Positions 16,963-25,918 are shown, counted from the first letter of the stretch. The stretch: 64,000 bases of DNA from Planococcus versutus (GCF_001186155.3 NZ_CP016540.2:970001-1034000); one strand, 5' to 3'. Numbers and translations are program-made. Notes: generated by a model not told the origin, from the sequence alone.

Positions 16963-17433
16963 TTATTTTTTAACTACGTCAGTGAAAAATAGTTCGATAT
17001 TTTCTTTCGGCTGAGCGCCAACCCAACGTGAAACTTCTTTACCGTCTTTGTAATGTATCAAGGTAGGTGTTGCTTCGATTTGGTACGGTGCAGCTTCTTC
17101 TTCATACTCTAACAGATTATACTGTAAAACGTCTACATCCATCTCTTCAGCAACTGGCATCAAAACAGGTGTCGTTTGTTGGCAATAGCTACAAAGTGGA
17201 CTATAGAAATAAACAGTCGTTGGTTCACCACTCGCAATTTCTTTTTCTAAATCAGCGGGTAAGATAATGTTTTGGTAATCTTCATCATCCAATTGGTCGA
17301 TGGTTGCTTGATTTAACTCTTCTGTATCGTACGGATTATTCGCTAACTTTTCATCGTTCGCTTGATTAGTTAAAAAGATAATTCCGATGAATACGACAAC
17401 GACAATTCCTGCAATGATAAATAACTTCTTCAT
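16963..17433 (-). CDS. Membrane-anchored thioredoxin-fold thiol-disulfide oxidoreductase
   Basis: A 156-residue protein with an N-terminal membrane anchor (residues 4-22) and an extracytoplasmic thioredoxin domain. The redox pair is Cys81 and Cys84 in FYSPLCSYCQQ, and the cis-proline motif ATPTL lies near residue 120. Its start overlaps the bdbC-like gene by 4 bases (ATGA). Together they should make or shuffle disulfide bonds in exported proteins, with BdbC reoxidising this partner through quinones. It could correspond to BdbA or a BdbD-like role; the sequence does not decide which. Confidence 0.9.
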   Translation of the reverse strand: MKKLFIIAGIVVVVFIGIIFLTNQANDEKLANNPYDTEELNQATIDQLDDEDYQNIILPADLEKEIASGEPTTVYFYSPLCSYCQQTTPVLMPVAEEMDVDVLQYNLLEYEEEAAPYQIEATPTLIHYKDGKEVSRWVGAQPKENIELFFTDVVKK

Positions 17434-17861
17434 TGTTGTTTTTCCTCCTTAAGGGTCTTCATTAAATAAATACTCATTCCTGCAATTAAAATAAATGCAG
17501 TTAGCGCTAAAAAAGGAATGGTAATAAATCCAAGAAGGTTGATGTATTCTCCGTTACATGGAACAAGTCCGCATGAAGGAGTGGCTTCTGCTAGAAAATC
17601 GAGTTTTTGCAAACCGTAATGGTAAATTGAAATTCCGCCACCGATAATTGAAAAAACTAATGCAGTCGCTGCAATTCGAACATTTTTCTGAACAAAAGCG
17701 GCACCGAGAACAATCACAAGTGGATACATAAAGATGCGCTGAATCCAACAAAGTTCGCACGGAGCATAACCACGAATTTCAGAAAAATAAAGTGAACCTG
17801 CTGTAGCAATCAGTGCCACAATCCACATGGTAAGCAAAACATTTTCTTGGCGTTTTGTCAT
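17430..17861 (-). CDS. bdbC: DsbB-like disulfide oxidoreductase BdbC
   Basis: A 143-residue DsbB-type membrane protein with four helices that transfers electrons from a thiol oxidase to quinone. The first redox pair Cys35/Cys38 (APCELCW) and the second Cys97/Cys102 (SCGLVPC) sit in the two external loops. The start is the ATG at 17861 with GAGGAG in front; upstream in-frame codons lack a ribosome site. It is the first gene of a two-gene operon with the thioredoxin-fold protein. Confidence 0.94.
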   Translation of the reverse strand: MTKRQENVLLTMWIVALIATAGSLYFSEIRGYAPCELCWIQRIFMYPLVIVLGAAFVQKNVRIAATALVFSIIGGGISIYHYGLQKLDFLAEATPSCGLVPCNGEYINLLGFITIPFLALTAFILIAGMSIYLMKTLKEEKQQ

Positions 17862-17993
17862 TTGGTGGCTCCTCTTTTCAAAAATTGTTTCCTTAGAATT
17901 ATAATTGTTATCGACAGACAAGTAAAATAATATCAACCTGAGTGACTATCCGATATAATAAAGTATGAAACTTTTGTGAAGGAGAGCTGTGCT

Positions 17994-19538
17994 GTGACAG
18001 AACAATATGATTTATCCCATTTTGAAAAAAGCATGATCATTCGTGAAATGACTTATGCAGATATAAATCCCATCTTGGAAATGCAGCGCTTATGCTTCCC
18101 GGGAATGGATCCATGGAAAGAAGAACAACTAAGAAGTCATTTAGGTGTATTTCCTCAAGGGCAACTAGTTGCCGAACTAGATGGTATAGTGATTGGTTCT
18201 TGCTCGAGTTTGCTGATAAATTTTGATGAATACGACGATCGCCACACGTGGGACGATGTAACAGATGCAGGTTACATAACCAATCATAATCCGGATGGGT
18301 ACAATATGTATGGCATCGAAGTGATGGTGCATCCGGAATATCGACGTATGAAAGTTGGTCAGCGTCTGTATGAAGCACGCAAAGAATTAGCACGTGAACT
18401 AAACTTGAAGTCTATTATTATTGGAGGGCGCATTCCAAACTATCATAAGCATGCAGATGAAATGTCGCCACGTGAATATGTAGACTCTGTTTCACGTCAT
18501 AAGATTTATGATCCAGTGTTAACATTCCAATTAATGAACAACTTCCAGTTAATGCGCATCAATCCCAATTATTTGCAAGACGATGTGGCTTCAGGTAAAT
18601 ATGCGACGTTAATGGAATGGAACAATGTGGACTACAAACCAATTTCTAAGCGTCATTTCAAAACAAGTTTGCCGGTTCGTATTTGTGTTGTGCAATATTT
18701 GATGCGCGCGATTAAATCATTTGATGACATGGCAAACCAAGTTGAATATTTTGTAGATGTGGCATCCGATGCACATTCGGATTTTGTCGTGTTCCCTGAG
18801 ATTTTTACGACGCAGTTAATGTCGTTCTTAGACGAACCATCACCAAGTCAAGCTGTTCGTAAACTGACGGAATACACACCTCAGTATATTGAACTGTTTA
18901 CGGATTTGGCTGTTCGCTACAATATCAATATTATTGGTGGCTCTCATTTCGTCAAAGAAGAAGACGACGAAATTTACAACATTGCCTACTTGTTCCGCAG
19001 AGATGGGTCAATCGAAAAGCAATACAAGATTCACATTACGCCAAATGAACGCAAATGGTGGGGAATTTCTGCAGGAGATTCTGTTCGTGTCTTTGATACG
19101 GACTGCGGTAAAATCGCCATTCAGATTTGCTACGACATTGAATTCCCAGAACTTGCACGTATTGCGACAGATATGGGTGCCAATATTATTTTCACACCGT
19201 TCTGTACAGAAGATCGCCAAGGTTATTTACGCGTTCGTTATTGTGCACAAGCGCGTGCGGTAGAAAATCAAATTTATACGGTTATCTCAGGTACGGTTGG
19301 CAACTTACCACAAACAGAAAATATGGATATTCAATATGCTCAGTCAGGTATTTTTGCGCCGTCTGATTTTGAATTTGCGCGTGATGGCATTGTTGGAGAA
19401 ACCAATGCCAACCTTGAAATGGTCTTGATTGGCGATGTCGATTTGGAAATTCTTCGCCGTCAACGTCAAAACGGAACAGTCAAGCAATTAAAAGATCGTC
19501 GTCATGATGTTTATCGGGTAGAGTACAAGAAAGACTAA
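17994..19538 (+). CDS. yhcX: GNAT acetyltransferase / nitrilase-like amidohydrolase fusion (YhcX)
   Basis: A 514-residue two-domain protein. Residues 15-200 are a GNAT acetyltransferase fold (GIEVMVHPEYRRMKVGQRLY, acetyl-CoA loop), and residues 225-495 are a carbon-nitrogen hydrolase with the complete Glu269-Lys345-Cys379 triad (FPEIF, YKIHITP, QICYDIEFPE). This fusion is known as YhcX in B. subtilis; its substrate is not established. The GTG at 17994 is chosen because GAAGGAGAG lies 7 bases in front of it. TATAAT at 17954-17959 is a likely -10. A terminator follows at once, so it is monocistronic. Confidence 0.95.
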   Translation: MTEQYDLSHFEKSMIIREMTYADINPILEMQRLCFPGMDPWKEEQLRSHLGVFPQGQLVAELDGIVIGSCSSLLINFDEYDDRHTWDDVTDAGYITNHNPDGYNMYGIEVMVHPEYRRMKVGQRLYEARKELARELNLKSIIIGGRIPNYHKHADEMSPREYVDSVSRHKIYDPVLTFQLMNNFQLMRINPNYLQDDVASGKYATLMEWNNVDYKPISKRHFKTSLPVRICVVQYLMRAIKSFDDMANQVEYFVDVASDAHSDFVVFPEIFTTQLMSFLDEPSPSQAVRKLTEYTPQYIELFTDLAVRYNINIIGGSHFVKEEDDEIYNIAYLFRRDGSIEKQYKIHITPNERKWWGISAGDSVRVFDTDCGKIAIQICYDIEFPELARIATDMGANIIFTPFCTEDRQGYLRVRYCAQARAVENQIYTVISGTVGNLPQTENMDIQYAQSGIFAPSDFEFARDGIVGETNANLEMVLIGDVDLEILRRQRQNGTVKQLKDRRHDVYRVEYKKD

Positions 19539-19540
19539 AC

Positions 19541-19571
19541 AAAACCGCTTCCAAAATGGGAGCGGTTTTTC
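19541..19571 (+). terminator. Terminator of yhcX
   Basis: AAAACCGCTTCC pairs with GGGAGCGGTTTT around AAAAT and is followed by TTC. Confidence 0.9.
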
Positions 19572-19649
19572 TATGTACGAGTTACTAAACCAAAGATTGT
19601 CTCAAGAGATTATATGTAATCCTTATGTTAGTTGCTTTACATAGATCTT

Positions 19650-19679
19650 TTGAAGGAAAGCGTATGGGTCTTGTAGAAT
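19650..19679 (+). promoter_or_regulatory. Candidate promoter of the phosphosugar mutase gene
   Basis: TTGAAG (19650-19655) and TAGAAT (19674-19679) are separated by 18 bases, about 60 bases before the ATG. Confidence 0.4.
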
Positions 19680-19739
19680 GTTAGTATATAGGCGAGAATT
19701 ATTAGTTCTACTACTGCCAAAATGAATGGAGGAATCTAT

Positions 19740-21440
19740 ATGTCATGGAAAGAACGCATGAAACGATGGATGGATCACAAATCGATTGATGAAAAAACGC
19801 GTCAATCCTTAAACATTTTAAAAGACGATGAAAAATCAGCAGAAGATGCCTTTTATCAAGATCTGGTTTTTGGTACAGGAGGAATGCGCGGAGAGATCGG
19901 TCCCGGAACAAACCGGATGAATGTCTATACTGTCCGCAAAGCATCTCAAGGAATCGCGGATTACATAAAAGACCAGGGCGAACTTGCAATGGCTCGTGGC
20001 ATGGTGATTGCGTACGATAGTCGGCGCATGTCTCTTGAGTTTGCGGAAGAAGCCGCACGTACATTTGCAGCGAATGGCATTCATACGTATTTATATAGTG
20101 CTCCTAGAACGACGCCTCAGTTATCATTTAGTGTTCGCTATTTAAGTGCGTTTATGGGAATCGTCATTACGGCAAGTCATAATCCACCTGAATACAATGG
20201 CTATAAAGTATATGGAGAAGATGGTGCTCAATTAAATCTTGAAGATGCGGATCGTGTAATTGATTATGTTGGACGTGTTGAAGACGAGCTAACTATCAAC
20301 AACACTGATTTTGAAAAATCTTTGCTCGTTCGAATTGATGAAAAAATCGACAAAGTATACCTCGAAAATGCTTTAACTGTACAAGAACATTCAGCAAGTC
20401 CGATTCAAGCTGTTTTTACACCGCTTCATGGAGCTTCAGGTAAAACAGTTAAGCGATTGCTCGACCAAGCTGGCTATAACGAAATTACGTATGTAACTGA
20501 ACAAATGGAGCCAGACGGTGAGTTTCCAACGGTGACTTCGCCAAATCCAGAAGAGGGGTCGGCATTCGAATTAGCTAAAGAATATGGCAACAAATCAGGA
20601 GCTGACTTGTTGATAGCAGTCGATCCTGATGGAGATCGTGTCGGAATTGCGGTTTGGAGCGGCAGTCAGTATGAATTGCTGAGCGGCAACCAAACTGGAG
20701 CTATATTGATTGAGTATTTGTTGAGTCAAAAACAAGCAAAAGGCACGTTACCTAAAAATGGTCGTATTTTTAAAACCATTGTCACATCAGAATTTGGTCG
20801 CGTTGTCGCGGAATCATACGGTGTAAGTTCAGAAGATGTATTGACTGGATTTAAATTTATTGGTGAAAAATTAAAACATAACGACGATCATCCAACATTC
20901 GAGTTCTTGTTCGGCTATGAAGAAAGCTATGGCTATTTAATCCGTGATTTCGCGCGTGATAAAGACGCGGTGCAGTCTGTTTTACTACTAGTAGAAGCAG
21001 CGGCTTTTTATAAAAAACAAAATAAAAATCTACATGACGTCTTGATCGAATTGTACAATAAATTCGGATGGTATCAAGAATCACTTGTGTCTGTTACAAA
21101 AAAAGGAATTGATGGTGCGCGTGAAATCACAGCATTACTTGAGAACTTACGTAAACAACCAATCAGCGCACTTGCTGGAATTGCTATTGCTTCGATCGAA
21201 GATTATGAAACGCAAAATCGTCAATTTATCAAATTAGAGACCAATGAAAAAATCGAATTGCCTCAATCTAATGTCATCAAGTATTTTTTAGAAGACGGGT
21301 CGTGGGTATGTGTCCGCCCGAGTGGCACTGAGCCGAAAGTAAAGTATTACTTTGGCATCACAGCAGAGACACAACAAGAAAGCGATGAAAAAATGGAGTT
21401 GCTGAAAGAATCGTTTATTACAGAAGTTAATGATCGGTAG
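19740..21440 (+). CDS. pgcA: Alpha-phosphoglucomutase/phosphosugar mutase
   Basis: A 566-residue alpha-D-phosphohexomutase that interconverts glucose 1-phosphate and glucose 6-phosphate. The phosphoserine is Ser146 in TASHNPPE, the metal loop is DPDGDR near residue 300, and the phosphate-binding loop RPSGTEPK is near the C-terminus. The length and the early FGTGGMRGEIGPG motif match the Bacillus PgcA (YhxB) type used for UDP-glucose and cell-envelope sugars. The ATG at 19740 follows a good GGAGGA; the ATG at 19722 overlaps that site. Confidence 0.95.
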   Translation: MSWKERMKRWMDHKSIDEKTRQSLNILKDDEKSAEDAFYQDLVFGTGGMRGEIGPGTNRMNVYTVRKASQGIADYIKDQGELAMARGMVIAYDSRRMSLEFAEEAARTFAANGIHTYLYSAPRTTPQLSFSVRYLSAFMGIVITASHNPPEYNGYKVYGEDGAQLNLEDADRVIDYVGRVEDELTINNTDFEKSLLVRIDEKIDKVYLENALTVQEHSASPIQAVFTPLHGASGKTVKRLLDQAGYNEITYVTEQMEPDGEFPTVTSPNPEEGSAFELAKEYGNKSGADLLIAVDPDGDRVGIAVWSGSQYELLSGNQTGAILIEYLLSQKQAKGTLPKNGRIFKTIVTSEFGRVVAESYGVSSEDVLTGFKFIGEKLKHNDDHPTFEFLFGYEESYGYLIRDFARDKDAVQSVLLLVEAAAFYKKQNKNLHDVLIELYNKFGWYQESLVSVTKKGIDGAREITALLENLRKQPISALAGIAIASIEDYETQNRQFIKLETNEKIELPQSNVIKYFLEDGSWVCVRPSGTEPKVKYYFGITAETQQESDEKMELLKESFITEVNDR

Positions 21441-21443
21441 TGA

Positions 21444-21472
21444 AAAAAGTCCCCTAGTACAGGGGGCTTTTA
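21444..21472 (+). terminator. Terminator of pgcA
   Basis: AAAAGTCCCC pairs with GGGGGCTTTT around TAGTACA, immediately after the stop. Confidence 0.88.
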
Positions 21473-21531
21473 CTTTACTAGTTAATAACTGACTTTGCTT
21501 TTCAATGTTGTCTAGAAATGAGGTTAGTGAG

Positions 21532-22647
21532 ATGGAAGAACCGTCAAACGTAGCATTGTTAAAAGAAATTGCAGAACTATTAAATGAAGAAATGGATATG
21601 TCACGTATGCTTGATGGAGCTATTCGGAAATTATTGAATGGCTCTATTTTTGAGACAGCTTGGATTTTTTTTATAAATGAAAAAGGCAAGCATCAATTAG
21701 TGGCACAGGCGAATTTGCCAACTGCGTTAGCAAATAATGATTGCCGTCATTTGCAAAAAGGAGGATGTTGGTGTGTTAAACGTTATCATAATGGAGATCT
21801 CGAAAAAGCATCAAACATTATTGCTTGTCAACGAATTGAAAATGCTATGCCTGAAAATAAACGGACAGACCATCCTGGGAGCATCACGCATCACGCAACA
21901 GTGCCTTTGCAATCGGGAGAAGAAAAGTTTGGCTTGCTAAACATCGCGGCTCCGGACACGGTTGAGTTTTCAAAAGATGAACTTGCCTTATTAGAGTCAG
22001 TGGCTTTTCAAATTGGTTCAGCGATTAAACGAATTCGATTAACAAAGCAAGAGCAGGAACTTGCACTTGTTAAAGAACGCAACCGTTTAGCACGTGACTT
22101 ACATGATTCTGTCAATCAATTGTTGTTTTCTGTGACATTAACTGCACGTGGTGGAGTTGAAATGTCGGAAGACCCAGCTATTCAACATACGTTTCGTGAT
22201 ATTCAGCACTTAACGCAAGAAGCGTTAAACGAAATGAGGGCGTTGATTTGGCAGTTGCGTCCAAAAGGTCTCGAAAGTGGATTGCTTGAAGCGATAAAAG
22301 GATATGGTGAAATGTTAGGAATTGCTGTTGAAACAAAAGTGACAGGTGTTATTCAATTGCCTTCTCGTATAGAAGAAACCTTATTCCGGATTGCGCAAGA
22401 ATCTTTGAACAATGTGCGAAAACATGCAGAGGTCAACAAAGTTGAATTGTATTTATCCGTCACGACAACCGATGTATTATTGGTTGTAAAAGATGAAGGG
22501 AGAGGTTTTGCATTAGATCATAACGTTGATTTGCCATCTATCGGTATTCAGAGCATACGAGATCGCGCAAAAGCAGAAGGTGGAACAGCTGACTGGTCAA
22601 GTGAAATTAACAAAGGAACGGAAATTCTAGTAAGGATTCCATATTAA
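21532..22647 (+). CDS. yhcY: GAF-domain sensor histidine kinase YhcY (AirS-like, probable Fe-S sensor)
   Basis: A 371-residue soluble kinase: a GAF domain (residues 5-165) followed by a HisKA_3 dimerisation domain with His191 (RDLHDSVNQ) and an HATPase_c domain. The GAF domain has four cysteines at 71, 79, 81 and 99 (the first three in CRHLQKGGCWC), a layout like that of Staphylococcus aureus AirS (also called YhcS), which holds an oxygen-sensitive Fe-S cluster. Redox sensing is therefore inferred. The ATG at 21532 is preceded by GAGG; an ATG at 21505 has no ribosome site. It lies 18 bases before its response regulator gene. Confidence 0.94.
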   Translation: MEEPSNVALLKEIAELLNEEMDMSRMLDGAIRKLLNGSIFETAWIFFINEKGKHQLVAQANLPTALANNDCRHLQKGGCWCVKRYHNGDLEKASNIIACQRIENAMPENKRTDHPGSITHHATVPLQSGEEKFGLLNIAAPDTVEFSKDELALLESVAFQIGSAIKRIRLTKQEQELALVKERNRLARDLHDSVNQLLFSVTLTARGGVEMSEDPAIQHTFRDIQHLTQEALNEMRALIWQLRPKGLESGLLEAIKGYGEMLGIAVETKVTGVIQLPSRIEETLFRIAQESLNNVRKHAEVNKVELYLSVTTTDVLLVVKDEGRGFALDHNVDLPSIGIQSIRDRAKAEGGTADWSSEINKGTEILVRIPY

Positions 22648-22665
22648 GTAAGAGGTGAAAAAACG

Positions 22666-23304
22666 ATGAAAGTATTAATAGCAGATGACCATCATGTAGT
22701 TCGAAGAGGATTGTTGTTTTTTTTAAAAACCCAAAAAGATATAGAAGTAGTAGGAGAAGCAACAAATGGCAAAGAAGCAGTTGAAATGGCGGGTGCACTA
22801 CAGCCTGACATTGTCTTAATGGATTTGGTTATGCCCGTAATGGATGGCATTGAAGCAACACGCATGATTAAAAATCGGTATCCACATATTATTGTTTTAA
22901 TGCTTACAAGTTTTTCAGACCAAGATCATGTCGTACCAGCAATTGACGCGGGAGCAGCAGGTTATCAATTAAAAGATATTGAGCCTGATGAGCTTGTAGC
23001 TTCGTTGCGAAGTTTGATGCGTGGTGAAAATACACTTCATCCAAAAGCTTCATCAGAGCTATTAAAAGCACCAACCGAGCCAGCACCACATACTGTAAAT
23101 CAGCTGACACCACGAGAAGAAGAAGTGTTAGCAGAGTTAACAAAAGGTAAAAGTAATCGAGAAATTGCATCTGCACTATTCGTCACAGAAAAAACAGTGA
23201 AAACTCATATTTCGAACATTTTCATTAAACTCACTGTTCAAGATCGCACACAAGCAGCACTTTACGCTGTCAAGTATGGCTTAACAGAATTGGATAGAAA
23301 GTGA
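22666..23304 (+). CDS. yhcZ: NarL/LuxR-family response regulator YhcZ
   Basis: A 212-residue response regulator with a receiver domain (phospho-acceptor Asp53 in VLMDLVMP, acidic pair near residue 7, conserved Lys near 105) and a C-terminal LuxR-type helix-turn-helix (TPREEEVLAEL...KTVKTHISNI, residues 145-200). The cognate kinase YhcY is encoded directly upstream. GAGGTG precedes the ATG. Targets are unknown; by analogy to AirR in staphylococci it may answer to oxygen or redox state. Confidence 0.95.
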   Translation: MKVLIADDHHVVRRGLLFFLKTQKDIEVVGEATNGKEAVEMAGALQPDIVLMDLVMPVMDGIEATRMIKNRYPHIIVLMLTSFSDQDHVVPAIDAGAAGYQLKDIEPDELVASLRSLMRGENTLHPKASSELLKAPTEPAPHTVNQLTPREEEVLAELTKGKSNREIASALFVTEKTVKTHISNIFIKLTVQDRTQAALYAVKYGLTELDRK

Positions 23305-23340
23305 AAAAAAGTGCAACGGAATTTCCGTTGCACTTTTTTT
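23304..23340. terminator. Bidirectional terminator between yhcZ and rsgA
   Basis: AAAGTGCAACGGA pairs with TCCGTTGCACTTT around ATT and is flanked by A and T runs. Confidence 0.93.
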
Positions 23341-24391
23341 ATCGTTTTTTCATAGATCGCTTTCGACTGTCTTTTGTTACTTGCTTCCATTTAGCGCGTG
23401 CTGCTTTTTGAGCAGCCGCGTTGCTTTTTCTTTCCATATGAGCAAGCTCACGCGTAAGCTTTAAATAACTTTGGTAACGTCCAGGATCTAATTCACCAGT
23501 TTGAAGTGCTTCTTGAACACGGCAACCGGGCTCGTCACGATGAACACAGTCACGGAACCGGCAAGAAGATGTCAACTCTTCAACATCGCGAAATCCTGTT
23601 TCAATGCCTTCCGAATAATCACCAAGCTGAAATTCACGCATGCCTGGTGTATCAATCATCAAGCCGCCTTCAGGCAGTAGAACCATTTCACGGTGTGAGG
23701 TTGTATGACGCCCTTTGCTGTCGTCTTCTCGTATATCTTGTACTGCCATTTGTTCACTGCCGGATAAGGCATTGATCAACGATGATTTTCCAACTCCTGA
23801 AGACCCAAGCAAAGCTCCAGTTTTAGAACCGGATAGGTGAGTATGCAAAGTTTCGATACCTTCTCCGGTATGAGCTGATACAGCATGAACGGGAACACCA
23901 ACTGCTATCTTTTTAACTTGGCACAAAAAAGGTTCAATATCCGAACATTGATCTTTTTTCGTCAATACAATAATTGGATTGGCACCAGAATCCCAAGCTG
24001 CTAGTAAATAACGTTCCAAACGTCGTATATTAAAGTCATTATTTAAAGACATCGTCAAAAATACAAAGTCTATATTAACGGCAATCAATTGAATGTTCGC
24101 TGTTTCGCCCGCTTCTTTTCTAGAAAATTGTGAAATGCGTGGGAGTACTTGGTGAATGATGCCTCTTGCTTCACCTGGCATTTGCTCGACCATGACCCAG
24201 TCTCCGACACACGGAAACTGAATGCCACTATATTGGTATCGGTATTTTCCAGATAACGAACAAAGCCATTCACCTTGTTCAGTTACCACACGGTATAAAT
24301 TTTTGTGTTCAAGTGTGACACGGCCTGGAGCACCAGAAGTCGTAACTTTTTCTTGCCAACTTGTATTCCAGCCGTATTGTTCAATTTTCAT
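23339..24391 (-). CDS. rsgA: Ribosome small-subunit GTPase RsgA, long paralogue type
   Basis: A 350-residue circularly permuted GTPase that acts late in 30S subunit assembly. An N-terminal OB domain is followed by the permuted G motifs: G4 LTKKD, G1 GSSGVGKSS and G3 DTPGMRE, then the zinc site CRFRDCVHRDEPGC and a lysine/arginine-rich tail. It differs from the ordinary B. subtilis RsgA (YloQ), whose gene sits next to prkC and whose protein is near 300 residues, so this is probably a second copy. The ATG at 24391 follows AGGAGG. The transcript has a leader ORF and an intrinsic terminator upstream (see those entries), implying control by translation state. Confidence 0.93.
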   Translation of the reverse strand: MKIEQYGWNTSWQEKVTTSGAPGRVTLEHKNLYRVVTEQGEWLCSLSGKYRYQYSGIQFPCVGDWVMVEQMPGEARGIIHQVLPRISQFSRKEAGETANIQLIAVNIDFVFLTMSLNNDFNIRRLERYLLAAWDSGANPIIVLTKKDQCSDIEPFLCQVKKIAVGVPVHAVSAHTGEGIETLHTHLSGSKTGALLGSSGVGKSSLINALSGSEQMAVQDIREDDSKGRHTTSHREMVLLPEGGLMIDTPGMREFQLGDYSEGIETGFRDVEELTSSCRFRDCVHRDEPGCRVQEALQTGELDPGRYQSYLKLTRELAHMERKSNAAAQKAARAKWKQVTKDSRKRSMKKR

Positions 24392-24420
24392 CAATGTTGT
24401 TTCCTCCTAATTATGCAAAA

Positions 24421-24457
24421 TAAAAAACCACGGATGCGCGCAATTCGCAGTCGTGGT
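24421..24457 (-). terminator. Attenuator terminator in the rsgA leader
   Basis: On the minus strand CCACG (24456-24452) pairs with CGTGG (24432-24428), with an inner TGCG/CGCA stem, followed by TTTTTTATTTT. It stands between a 20-codon leader ORF and rsgA, where no other gene needs termination. An upstream segment CGTGTCTCC (24510-24502) can instead pair with GGAGACCACG (24461-24452), removing the 5' arm of the terminator. Confidence 0.8.
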
Positions 24458-24485
24458 CTCCAGGCATAATGGAAGAAGCATATCG

Positions 24486-24548
24486 TTAACGATACACAGA
24501 AGGAGACACGATAAACTGGAATTGCGTATTTTTTAGTAAAATAGCCAT
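24486..24548 (-). CDS. 20-residue leader peptide upstream of rsgA
   Basis: An ATG at 24548 behind GAGGTGAG opens a 20-codon frame ending in TAA at 24488-24486. The peptide begins MAILLKNTQF and ends SPSVYR. Codons 13-16 contain the CGTGTCTCC segment that can form an antiterminator with the region before rsgA. The stop codon lies in a perfect palindrome ATCGTTAACGAT. The size, ribosome site, position between promoter and terminator, and competing pairings are those of ribosome-mediated attenuation. I know no named leader peptide with this sequence. Confidence 0.75.
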   Translation of the reverse strand: MAILLKNTQFQFIVSPSVYR

Positions 24549-24579
24549 AATGTCTCACCTCTTTCTTCGAGTTAACTTA

Positions 24580-24608
24580 ACGATAAACTAAATACTATTT
24601 TCAGTCAA
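24580..24608 (-). promoter_or_regulatory. Sigma-A promoter of the rsgA leader
   Basis: On the minus strand TTGACT (24608-24603) and TATCGT (24585-24580) are separated by 17 bases, about 32 bases upstream of the leader ATG. The bases just after the -10 (GTTAAGTTAAC) are palindromic. Confidence 0.6.
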
Positions 24609-24733
24609 TAGAAATTTTAGAATAATGAGAAAGAGCTCTGTTCAGCTTGCAATAAAGAAATGATAACGCTAAAATTGAGTGACTATTCCAATTATTTTAA
24701 ATCAATTAGAAATACATTTAAAGAGGTGACACG

Positions 24734-25801
24734 ATGACAAAGCATCAAGATGTAATAATTTCAGTAAGAGCAGGAGAAGAGCTTGATAAGGTTCGTCTTG
24801 AACAATTTCTACGACGAGAGATTAAAGATTTACCAACAGGTCAACTTGAAATTCGACAGTTTGGTATGGGACACTCTAATTTAACGTACGCGTTGCAAAT
24901 GGGAAATTGGGAAGCAGTGTTAAGACGACCACCGCTTGGTCCAGTTGCGCCTAAAGCACACGATATGGAACGTGAATACAAAATATTGTCTGCCATATAT
25001 CCAGTTTTCCCAACAGCTCCAAAGCCTTTTGTTTTTTCAGACGATCACTCAATTGTCGGCGGCCCGTTTTTTGTTATGGAAAGACGATTTGGAGTTGTAT
25101 TGGACAGTGATTTTCCAAAAAATGTAAAAACGACTCCGGAATTGGGACAAAAAATCTCAGAGAAAATGGTCGATTTATTAGTCGAGCTTCATTCACTCGA
25201 TTATCAGAAGACGGCTTTGACGGAAATGGCAAAACCAGATGGCTTTATGCAGCGACAAGTTGAAGGGTGGATTGGGCGCTATGAACGCGCACAAACTGAT
25301 GAAATTAGAGAGATGGAAACTTTAACCGAATGGATGCGTTCAAATATTCCTATCTCACAAGAACCGACAATTATTCATTATGATTTCAAATTGAATAACG
25401 CGTTGTTTTCAGAAGATTTTTCGGAAATAACGGGATTGTTTGATTGGGAAATGACCACAGTCGGAGATCCGCTAGCAGATTTAGGTGCAGCAATGAGTTA
25501 CTGGATTCAAGTAGATGATCCAGAGTTACTAAAAGAAGGATTTGGCAAAGTACCTGTTACGGTGATGGACGGCTTTTACAGTCGTGAGGAGTTTATCACG
25601 AGTTATGGCGTGAAAAGTGGACGAGATGTATCGGATATGAATTTCTATTTAACATTCGCTTATTTCAAACTAGCTGTTATCATTCAGCAAATTTATTATC
25701 GATACAAAAAAGGACAAACACAAGATCTACGTTTTATGCACTTTGGTCAATATGTGAACAGTTTAATGAATCATGCTTTATCCATTGCATTAAAAAACTA
25801 G
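24734..25801 (+). CDS. Phosphotransferase of the APH/ACAD10-like family
   Basis: A 355-residue protein with the aminoglycoside-phosphotransferase/choline-kinase fold, of the branch related to the kinase domain of ACAD10/11. The catalytic loop HYDFKLNN lies at residues 215-222 (Asp217) and the metal-binding DWE begins at Asp237, followed by GDPLADLG. The N-terminal GMGHSNLTY is the nucleotide loop. The substrate is not known; members of this branch are thought to phosphorylate hydroxy-acyl or other small molecules rather than antibiotics. GAGGTG precedes the ATG. Monocistronic, divergent from the rsgA leader. Confidence 0.9.
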   Translation: MTKHQDVIISVRAGEELDKVRLEQFLRREIKDLPTGQLEIRQFGMGHSNLTYALQMGNWEAVLRRPPLGPVAPKAHDMEREYKILSAIYPVFPTAPKPFVFSDDHSIVGGPFFVMERRFGVVLDSDFPKNVKTTPELGQKISEKMVDLLVELHSLDYQKTALTEMAKPDGFMQRQVEGWIGRYERAQTDEIREMETLTEWMRSNIPISQEPTIIHYDFKLNNALFSEDFSEITGLFDWEMTTVGDPLADLGAAMSYWIQVDDPELLKEGFGKVPVTVMDGFYSREEFITSYGVKSGRDVSDMNFYLTFAYFKLAVIIQQIYYRYKKGQTQDLRFMHFGQYVNSLMNHALSIALKN

Positions 25802-25833
25802 TTTTACAGTGGAAGTGAAAGTGAGTAGACATT

Positions 25834-25863
25834 AAAAGGCTAGTTAATTGCTAGCCTTTTTGT
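25834..25863 (+). terminator. Terminator of the phosphotransferase gene
   Basis: AAAAGGCTAG pairs with CTAGCCTTTT around TTAATTG and is followed by TGTTTG. Confidence 0.9.
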
Positions 25864-25918
25864 TTGTCTATAAGGCATCGAGGGAAAAGAAAGAAAGCAA
25901 TAAGGAAGGAGAATGACT

